Shown here: positions 1-4,430 of the stretch, piece by piece
Layout of the letters: each line of letters opens with the position of its first letter
Numbering within the stretch: the first letter of the stretch is position 1
Assembly (NCBI GenBank): GCA_900554605.1
Contig: USHU01000082.1
Location: forward strand, 1-5,690
Origin: an uncultured Actinomyces sp.
GTDB lineage: Bacteria > Actinomycetota > Actinomycetes > Actinomycetales > Actinomycetaceae
Length of the DNA: 5,690 nucleotides
Direction: 5' to 3'
Program-made: the position numbers and the translations under genes
Notes under the pieces: model-generated
Databases searched by the model: none
Told to the model about the DNA's origin: nothing
What the model saw: the letters and a program-made list of their open reading frames with translations, nothing else

Positions 1-770
1 TGGGTGGTTGGCTTTTGGGTGTCTTTACGCCTCCTTTGGCTTACATATTTACCGCCGCAACCTACGTGTTTTCAACGGTGGCGATTTGGCGGATTCGAAC
101 GCCCGAACCCCAACCAGTGCGCTCCAGTGCTTCTCTGTTTGCGCAAATCCGCGAGGGACTGAGTTTCGTCCGACATGAGCATCTGCTTTTTCCCTTATTC
201 TCTTGCATCTCCTTTGCTGCGTTTACAGGTTCAGGGGTACGTGTTCTCTTGCCGATTTTGGTGCTTCGAACACTGGGGATGAATGCGACGCAATTGGGGG
301 TGCTTCTGAGCGCAGGTGCGCTTGGTGGAATTCTTGGAGCAATGACTCGTTCCCTGTGGCTTGAGCGTCTAGGGATTGGGCGTTGTATTGTTGCCACTTA
401 CGTCGTTGGAGTTTCAATCCTTGTTTTGCAGCCGGCGGCGCTTCATGTGCCCGCGATTGCTGGCTGGGTGATTGCCGGTGCGGGAGTGGTTTACTCGTAC
501 TTCATTACCATCTACAACGTGACGCAGATGAGTTTGCGGCAGGAAATTTGCCCTAAGTGGATGCTTGGGCGTATGAATGCAACCTTCCGTTTCGCGGTGT
601 GGGGAGTGATGCCCCTGGGATCGGTCGCTGCAGGCCTTCTTGCGTCTGTTGTGGGTGTCGAAGCTGCAATGTATGTCTTTATCGCGCTGTCGGTTGTGGC
701 TGGGATTGCGATGAGCTTTACTCCCGCTGCTCGCATTCGCGGGGTCAGTGCTGCTGAAGACCTCTCCTGA
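1..770 (+). CDS. MFS transporter, drug-efflux (DHA3/MFS_3) type, 5'-truncated by window edge
   Basis: This is the C-terminal part (about 255 residues) of a polytopic inner-membrane exporter that probably uses the proton gradient to expel small molecules; the substrate is unknown. The reading frame is open to the left edge (first whole codon at base 3, reading GGWLL), so the TTG at 15 is not a convincing start and roughly the first 160-170 residues of a typical 400-430 residue protein are missing. Visible are about six or seven hydrophobic helices, beginning near helix 6, and a polar central loop (RTPEPQPVRSSASLF...). Before the last two helices lies the stretch LRQEICPKWMLGRMNATFRF followed by WGVMPLG, which is characteristic of the MefA/EntS-like DHA3 family. 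It ends in TGA at 768-770, with a short polar tail. It lies 236 bases before the first adhesin gene, which has its own promoter, so I infer no operon link. Family assignment is firm; the substrate is not. Confidence 0.85.
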   Translation, partial: GGWLLGVFTPPLAYIFTAATYVFSTVAIWRIRTPEPQPVRSSASLFAQIREGLSFVRHEHLLFPLFSCISFAAFTGSGVRVLLPILVLRTLGMNATQLGVLLSAGALGGILGAMTRSLWLERLGIGRCIVATYVVGVSILVLQPAALHVPAIAGWVIAGAGVVYSYFITIYNVTQMSLRQEICPKWMLGRMNATFRFAVWGVMPLGSVAAGLLASVVGVEAAMYVFIALSVVAGIAMSFTPAARIRGVSAAEDLS

Positions 771-783
771 ACCCGTGGGGTTT
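769..783 (+). terminator. Possible weak hairpin terminator after the MFS gene
   Basis: AACCC (770-774) can pair with GGGTT (778-782) around a 3-base loop, extended by a G-T wobble. It overlaps the MFS stop codon. The stem is only 5 bp and no T-tract follows, so this is a tentative call based on position. Confidence 0.3.
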
Positions 784-898
784 CGCATAGTGGGATTTTC
801 TGCTAGAGATTTCAAGCTGAATTTTAACTGGAAGCAGTTTTGGGACTATCGAGTCAAAAACCTGTGAGTGGGTCGAATAAGTTCGGCTATATCGGGGC

Positions 899-957
899 AA
901 TAATGATGTTTCGCTCAAGAAAAGCTGGGTTGCGGCTGATTGTTGCAGTGATAGCAT
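899..957 (+). promoter_or_regulatory. Promoter of adhesin gene 1 with conserved upstream element
   Basis: Extended -10 box TGaTAGCAT (949-957), with a 16-base spacer to a -35-like TTGCGG (930-935). An A/T-rich element, AATAATGATGTTT (899-911), starts 53 bases upstream of the -10 hexamer. The call rests mainly on comparison: these 59 bases align without gaps to the regions before the second (2603-2661) and third (4322-4380) adhesin genes. By eye, 29 of 59 columns are identical in all three, concentrated in the upstream element, in GCTGA (935-939) and in the -10 box. The -10 box ends 49 bases before the ATG. Confidence 0.7.
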
Positions 958-967
958 TCAGGTAGCT

Positions 968-980
968 GTCGCTCAATGAC
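968..980 (+). promoter_or_regulatory. Degenerate copy of the leader dyad, gene 1
   Basis: GTCGC-TCA-ATGAC occupies, within one base, the position of the GTCAC-N4-GTGAC dyad in the other two leaders. Only the outer GTC/GAC bases remain complementary (TGTC 967-970 with GACA 978-981), so a shared operator or RNA stem would be weaker here. Confidence 0.35.
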
Positions 981-989
981 ACCTCCTGA

Positions 990-995
990 AGAAAG
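990..995 (+). promoter_or_regulatory. Ribosome binding site of adhesin gene 1 (AGAAAG)
   Basis: AGAAAG lies 11 bases before the ATG at 1007. It complements CUUUCU at the extreme 3' end of actinobacterial 16S rRNA, so the long gap equals a normal gap for the GGAGG part. The same hexamer at nearly the same distance before all three adhesin genes fixes this start. Confidence 0.7.
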
Positions 996-1006
996 CTGTT
1001 GACATC

Positions 1007-2422
1007 ATGGATCTTGACGTTACGAGCGTGAGGACGCGCCGTGTTCCGCTTGCGACTGTAGTTGCGTGCTCGCTTGTGGGGGTAAGTGCACTGACAGGGA
1101 TTGCTTCTCTTGCTGCGCCCGCTCAAGCTGCAGAGATTAATGCCATCACGAACGCGATGATTCGAAATAGGTCCACGCCCGCTGGTCCGAACTATGTCTA
1201 TGACAACTACAATCTGACTTTCGCCTTCGATACGACTGGTAAGACTGTCGCTGAAAATGACACTTTGAGCATTCAGCTGCCCAGTGAGCTTCGCACTCGA
1301 GCCGCATCTTTCAATGTGACAGATCGGGACACTGGGGGAGTGGCGCTCACATGTTCGATTCCAGCAGGTGAGGGTCAAGTCTTAAGCTGTGCCTTCACTG
1401 ACTATGTGACGACGCACGACAATGCCAGGGGTGATATTCACGTTGTGGCAGATATGGTTCGTCAAACGACTACTGATACTTTCAGCTTCACGATTAACCA
1501 CAGTGTTGAGATTGATGCGACCGTTCCAAACGGAAATATCGTCAAGAATACGAATGGCTACGCTCCTGAGACCGCGTACAAAAATGGATGGCAATTGCAT
1601 GAAGGTCACACAGAGCGTTTTACGTGGGAAGTCTCTATTCCTGAGCGTCAGATCCAATCGGACACCATCAGCGTCACTGACACCTTTGATACTGCCCATG
1701 GCGGCTACAAACTATTCAATGAGCCCGGAGCAAATGCCTGGCAGCGGACGCGTCTGTATAAGTGGAATTCTCTTGATGACTTTAAAGCTGATCCCGAGCA
1801 TCAGAACTATGCCGAAAGCATTAAAGTCAATGGCTCGGTTAATGGCGGTACATTCACTCTGACTGAAACTTCTGAAGGATTCGTAGCCTCATTCCCGAAC
1901 TCAAAGAACGATGCGTACTACCTGCTCAAGTACTACACAGAACTGAATGTTCCCGCTAACGCAACAATCGGAAGTACCTTCAAGAACACTGCAGTCGTGA
2001 ACGGGCAGGTTACCGAAAAGACGATTGCGATTGAAACAGTTGGGTGGGGAGACGTTGATGGAGAGCTGAAGGCTACGCCAACGCCTACCCCTACTCCGAC
2101 CCCGACGACGAGTACGCCGGCACCGACTCCGAGCGTGACCCCCTCTACGCCGGCGCCTTCGCCAAGCACCTCTAGCCCGACCCCCTCGGTGAGGACCTCT
2201 ACTCCGACACCGTCAGCGACGACTCCGCAAACGAGCTCGCCAACCCCCTCGCCTTCGGCCTCGACCACTATCACTACACCTGCTCCTCGCCTCAGCACTC
2301 CGCCTCGTCCGAAGGAAGCGCTTGCGCATACCGGAGTCAACTCTGGGATGCTGCTGGGCAGCGTGGCGTTACTAATGGCGCTTGGAATGTCTCTACGCCA
2401 ACGTCGCAAGGCTCTAGGCTGA
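1007..2422 (+). CDS. LAHTG wall-anchored MSCRAMM-like adhesin, paralog 1
   Basis: A 471-residue secreted surface protein, inferred to bind a host or partner-cell ligand; the ligand is unknown. Order of parts: signal peptide 1-41 (basic RTRR near residue 10, hydrophobic core, predicted cut AQA|AE after 41); N2-like Ig domain about 43-170 with LPSELRTR (91-98), Cys116, Cys128 and FTDY (130-133), which resembles the TYTFTDYV latch-cleft motif of staphylococcal ClfA/SdrG; N3-like domain about 185-350 with FTWEVSIPE and ISVTDTFDT, resembling collagen-binding/SdrG-type domains; Pro/Thr/Ser stalk about 356-436 starting with a TP-dipeptide run; LAHTG 439-443, hydrophobic 447-463, basic tail RQRRK. 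An RGD sits at 141-143. The stalk is about twice as long as in the paralogs, and the sorting signal is the most divergent of the three. The ATG at 1007 is supported by AGAAAG and a conserved leader. A fibrous pilus subunit or a purely structural surface-layer role is less likely, as no pilin motif is seen. Confidence 0.88.
   Translation: MDLDVTSVRTRRVPLATVVACSLVGVSALTGIASLAAPAQAAEINAITNAMIRNRSTPAGPNYVYDNYNLTFAFDTTGKTVAENDTLSIQLPSELRTRAASFNVTDRDTGGVALTCSIPAGEGQVLSCAFTDYVTTHDNARGDIHVVADMVRQTTTDTFSFTINHSVEIDATVPNGNIVKNTNGYAPETAYKNGWQLHEGHTERFTWEVSIPERQIQSDTISVTDTFDTAHGGYKLFNEPGANAWQRTRLYKWNSLDDFKADPEHQNYAESIKVNGSVNGGTFTLTETSEGFVASFPNSKNDAYYLLKYYTELNVPANATIGSTFKNTAVVNGQVTEKTIAIETVGWGDVDGELKATPTPTPTPTPTTSTPAPTPSVTPSTPAPSPSTSSPTPSVRTSTPTPSATTPQTSSPTPSPSASTTITTPAPRLSTPPRPKEALAHTGVNSGMLLGSVALLMALGMSLRQRRKALG
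2072..2314 (+). repeat. Low-complexity Pro/Thr/Ser stalk repeat in adhesin gene 1
   Basis: Imperfect 6-base repeats (ACN CCN) encode a TP run and then SP/TP-rich segments, residues about 356-436. The stalk would hold the Ig domains away from the peptidoglycan and is a plausible O-glycosylation target. Its period-6 composition also explains the long antisense Gly-Val-rich open frame opposite, which I do not call as a gene. Stalks in the other two paralogs are about 40 residues and less repetitive. Confidence 0.7.
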
Positions 2423-2443
2423 GGAGCTCAGCTTGCTCCTTGG
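2419..2443 (+). terminator. Possible terminator hairpin after adhesin gene 1
   Basis: AGGAGC (2422-2427) pairs with GCTCCT (2435-2440) around a 7-base loop; two G-T wobbles and a C-G pair extend it to 2419/2443. It starts inside the stop codon, and only a weak T-containing stretch (AGATTTGTT) follows. Position supports a terminator; stem strength is modest. Confidence 0.45.
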
Positions 2444-2558
2444 AGATTTGTTCGCGCGGGCCTGCAATGAGTCCACCATGGATACAAGCGCGCGCAGTGA
2501 ACAATTTGCGAAAAGTTAAAACTGGGATTTTCCTATGAGCATTTACACATGAATTGCG

Positions 2559-2622
2559 TATTGTTCCCGAAAACTTGGCGGAATACTTGCGTTTCGACCC
2601 TGAATAATTATTGTTTCCGAAA
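2559..2622 (+). repeat. Direct repeat TATTGTTYCCGAAA, two copies 50 bases apart
   Basis: TATTGTTCCCGAAA (2559-2572) recurs as TATTGTTTCCGAAA (2609-2622), 13 of 14 bases matching, with a start-to-start spacing of exactly 50. The second copy overlaps the conserved upstream element of the gene 2 promoter. A 10-base palindrome, AATAATTATT (2603-2612), overlaps its start. This could be a pair of binding sites on the same helix face, but I see no such pair before genes 1 and 3. Confidence 0.5.
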
Positions 2623-2661
2623 TTTAGTCTGGGGTAATGCTGAAGGTCGGCGTGCTAACCT
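2603..2661 (+). promoter_or_regulatory. Promoter of adhesin gene 2 with conserved upstream element
   Basis: Extended -10 TGcTAACCT (2653-2661). The -35 position (2634-2639, GTAATG) is poor, so the promoter would rely on the extended -10 box or an activator. The upstream element AATAATTATTGTTT (2603-2616) starts 53 bases before the -10 hexamer, as in the other two copies. About 40 of 59 columns match the gene 3 promoter by eye. The -10 box ends 49 bases before the ATG. Confidence 0.72.
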
Positions 2662-2672
2662 GTTGATATCTG

Positions 2673-2686
2673 GTCACGTGAGTGAC
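2673..2686 (+). promoter_or_regulatory. Leader dyad GTCAC-N4-GTGAC, gene 2
   Basis: GTCAC (2673-2677) and GTGAC (2682-2686) are perfect inverted arms around GTGA, and the site also contains the palindrome TCACGTGA (2674-2681). It lies just downstream of the expected transcription start, so it could be a repressor operator or a small stem in the mRNA leader. The same dyad with a different centre stands before gene 3. Confidence 0.55.
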
Positions 2687-2694
2687 GTTTCTTG

Positions 2695-2700
2695 AGAAAG
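2695..2700 (+). promoter_or_regulatory. Ribosome binding site of adhesin gene 2 (AGAAAG)
   Basis: AGAAAG lies 10 bases before the ATG at 2711, matching the sites before the other two paralogs and the 3' tail of actinobacterial 16S rRNA. It supports ATG 2711 as the start. Confidence 0.72.
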
Positions 2701-2710
2701 ATTTAACTTC

Positions 2711-4021
2711 ATGATTTTCAATGCTTCAGGCGCGCGTCTCCGCCGTACCTCGGTGGCAGGTGCACTTATCTGCGCACTCTCCGGTGCCGGTGCGATGACG
2801 GTGATGACCGCGTCTCCATCTCGTGCAGATCACGTGCCCGTCGAGGTAAACCAAGTTGTTAAGAACGTCGTAATGAAGAACCGTTCAACTCCGAACGGCC
2901 CCAACTATGTATGGGATAACTTCACGATGGACTTCAGCTTCGATACGACTGGTACGGATGTTTCCGAAACGGATACTGTCACCATCCAGCTGCCCAGCGA
3001 GCTGCGCACCCGCGAAGCCTACTTTGACGTCACAGATAAGAACACCGGTGGCGTCGCAATGAAGTGCGTTATTCCCGCCGGTGTCGGCCAGACCCTCCAC
3101 TGTGCGTTCACTGATTACGCCGATGAGCACGTCAATATGAAGGGTGATATTCACGTCCTCGCGGATATGACTCGCGCGACCACTTCAACTCATTTTGAGT
3201 TCAAGATCGGCCACGACATCACCCTGCCTGCAGATATCGAAAACGGGAATGTCATTCCGAACCCGAACGGCTACGCCCCCGATACTCCGTGGAAGTATGG
3301 CTGGCAGCTGCACGAGGGACACAAAGAACGTTTCACCTGGGAGGTCTACATCCCAGAACGCAACATTCACTCGGGCACTATTTCGGTGACTGATACCTTC
3401 GACACTGCCAATGGCGGTTACAAGCTGTTCAATGACCCCTCAACGGATCCGAATGCCTGGCAGCGAACGCGCTTGCTCAAGTGGAACTCTCTTGATGACT
3501 TCAAGGCTGACCCGAGTCACCAGAACTACGTTGAGAGTATTCCTGTTGGCGGAGCGGTCAATGGTGGCACCTTCACCATGACCGAGACCTCGACCGGCTT
3601 CGTTGCTTCCTTCCCGAACTCTAACAGTGACGCGTACTACATGATCAAGTACTACACCGTGCTGAATATTCCCGAGAATGCAAAGCCCGGGAACGTCTTT
3701 AATAACAAGGCCGATGTCAATGGAATGACCGCTGAGCGCGACATCGCGATTGAAACAGTTGGCTGGGGCGACCTCGAGTCTGATCGTCGTCCTACCCCTC
3801 CGACTTCCACAACGTCGACACCTCCGGCAACCACGGTGACACCTTCGCCCTCTGAGTCCACTACCGAGGCCACGCCCTCCCCGAGCACGTCGACTACCCC
3901 TTCACCGAAGACCTCCTTGGCCCACACTGGTGCTATGACTGCTCCTGCTATTGCTCTCGGAGCATTGGGACTGGCCCTGGGCGTCGCGCTCATGCGTCGT
4001 CGCGAGCAAGCCTCGGCCTAA
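2711..4021 (+). CDS. LAHTG wall-anchored MSCRAMM-like adhesin, paralog 2
   Basis: A 436-residue exported surface protein with the same plan as its neighbours, inferred to be a ligand-binding adhesin. Signal peptide 1-39 (RLRR near residue 10, predicted cut SRA|DH). N2-like domain about 43-170 with PNYVWDN, LPSELRTR (94-101), Cys119, Cys131 and FTDY (133-136). KGD at 144-146, where paralog 1 has RGD. N3-like domain about 185-353 with FTWEVYIPE, ISVTDTFDT, GGYKLFN and a closing ETVGWG. Short Pro/Ser/Thr stalk about 359-400. LAHTG 403-407, hydrophobic 411-428, RRRE tail. It is the only copy with three extra residues in the loop after GGYKLFN (PSTDPNAW). Codons look more C/G-ending than in the other copies: LPSELRTR has 8 of 8 G/C third bases against 4 and 3 in paralogs 1 and 3. 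It has its own promoter and a strong downstream hairpin, so it is probably monocistronic. Confidence 0.9.
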   Translation: MIFNASGARLRRTSVAGALICALSGAGAMTVMTASPSRADHVPVEVNQVVKNVVMKNRSTPNGPNYVWDNFTMDFSFDTTGTDVSETDTVTIQLPSELRTREAYFDVTDKNTGGVAMKCVIPAGVGQTLHCAFTDYADEHVNMKGDIHVLADMTRATTSTHFEFKIGHDITLPADIENGNVIPNPNGYAPDTPWKYGWQLHEGHKERFTWEVYIPERNIHSGTISVTDTFDTANGGYKLFNDPSTDPNAWQRTRLLKWNSLDDFKADPSHQNYVESIPVGGAVNGGTFTMTETSTGFVASFPNSNSDAYYMIKYYTVLNIPENAKPGNVFNNKADVNGMTAERDIAIETVGWGDLESDRRPTPPTSTTSTPPATTVTPSPSESTTEATPSPSTSTTPSPKTSLAHTGAMTAPAIALGALGLALGVALMRRREQASA

Positions 4022-4057
4022 GGTGAATACGTAACTTCGTGTAGAAACGAAACTATG

Positions 4058-4093
4058 ATCGTGGGCCCCATCCGAAAGGATGGGGCCCATGGT
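4058..4093 (+). terminator. Strong GAAA-loop hairpin, probable terminator of adhesin gene 2
   Basis: TGGGCCCCATCC (4062-4073) pairs perfectly over 12 bp with GGATGGGGCCCA (4078-4089) around a GAAA tetraloop. G-T wobbles and two more pairs extend the stem to 16 bp (4058-4093). It starts 37 bases after the stop codon. There is no T-tract, which fits the hairpin-only terminators common in actinobacteria. The stem is nearly symmetric and could also act on the opposite strand, but no convergent gene is seen. Confidence 0.78.
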
Positions 4094-4321
4094 ATTACCC
4101 AAAATGAGCGGTGATCAGGGGCTATTTGCATGAATGTGTGCCCTTGGTCAGTTCATGGTCCTTGGAAAGCTTGGAGTTCGAGCAATGCGGCTTCCTTCAA
4201 GTTATTAATTTCTTACGATCTGTCAGAAACTGAGACTTCTTGAAGAATATTCAGGAATGTACCGGGGAAGCTTTTCGGCCGACTCGTGAAAGGCGTTGGA
4301 ATTACGCGGATTTAGAGGGTA
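4094..4321. other. Non-coding part of the 409-base gap between adhesin genes 2 and 3
   Basis: Between the gene 2 hairpin and the gene 3 promoter I see no credible gene. It holds small dyads near 4237-4252 (TTCTTGAAGAA, overlapping the palindrome GAATATTC) of unknown meaning. A weak resemblance to the gene 2 upstream region (GAAA... GGAAT near 4288-4302) suggests that the duplicated unit may reach slightly beyond the promoter. Confidence 0.5.
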
Positions 4322-4380
4322 AAAAATTGTTGTTTAGGCAATGGAGGCTGAATTGAAGCTGAATGTGATCGTGTTAGCCT
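4322..4380 (+). promoter_or_regulatory. Promoter of adhesin gene 3 with conserved upstream element
   Basis: Extended -10 TGtTAGCCT (4372-4380) with a 16-base spacer to TTGAAG (4353-4358), the best -35 of the three. The upstream element AAAAATTGTTGTTT (4322-4335) again starts 53 bases before the -10 hexamer. The -10 box ends 50 bases before the ATG at 4431. Confidence 0.74.
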
Positions 4381-4391
4381 GAGGGCGTCGA

Positions 4392-4405
4392 GTCACGTAT
4401 GTGAC
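4392..4405 (+). promoter_or_regulatory. Leader dyad GTCAC-N4-GTGAC, gene 3
   Basis: GTCAC (4392-4396) and GTGAC (4401-4405) flank GTAT. Arms, spacing and distance from the -10 box equal those before gene 2, while the centre and flanks differ, which suggests that the arms are under selection. Confidence 0.55.
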
Positions 4406-4413
4406 ATCCCTCC

Positions 4414-4419
4414 AGAAAG
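4414..4419 (+). promoter_or_regulatory. Ribosome binding site of adhesin gene 3 (AGAAAG)
   Basis: AGAAAG lies 11 bases before ATG 4431 (8 before an in-frame GTG at 4428). The spacing in the paralogs favours the ATG. Confidence 0.7.
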
Positions 4420-4430
4420 ACAAGAATGTG

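Noticed and set aside
981..988. CACCTCCT-like sequence in leader 1, identical to the anti-Shine-Dalgarno tail of 16S rRNA, as a riboregulatory element
   Set aside because: It is not conserved in leader 2, only CCCTCC remains in leader 3, and no matching GGAGG lies in the early transcript to pair with it.
1058..1069. VVAC at residues 18-21 of protein 1 as a lipobox
   Set aside because: Cys21 lies inside a hydrophobic core that continues to a good AQA signal peptidase I site. The paralogs have ALIC and TIAC, which do not fit a lipobox, and all carry LAHTG wall anchors.
1933..2409. Long antisense open frame with Gly-Val repeats opposite the gene 1 stalk, and a similar one opposite gene 2 (3652-3993) and gene 3 (5357-5644)
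   Set aside because: They mirror Pro/Thr/Ser-rich coding sequence in all three paralogs. The composition comes from the stalk codons, and the sense genes have signal peptides, domains and ribosome binding sites.
2673..2686. Dyad read as a CRP/GlxR site
   Set aside because: CRP-type sites are TGTGA-N6-TCACA. Here the half-sites are in the opposite orientation (GTCAC-N4-GTGAC) with a shorter spacer.
2688..2699. TTTC-TTGA-GAAA hairpin hiding the gene 2 ribosome binding site
   Set aside because: The stem is only 4-5 A/U-rich base pairs and is absent in leaders 1 and 3, so no shared thermosensor or switch is supported.
4130..4243. 37-codon open frame (ATG 4130, TGA 4241-4243) with AGGGG upstream
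   Set aside because: It is short, has no recognisable motif, no counterpart in the other intergenic regions and no promoter seen. Chance is the simpler explanation.
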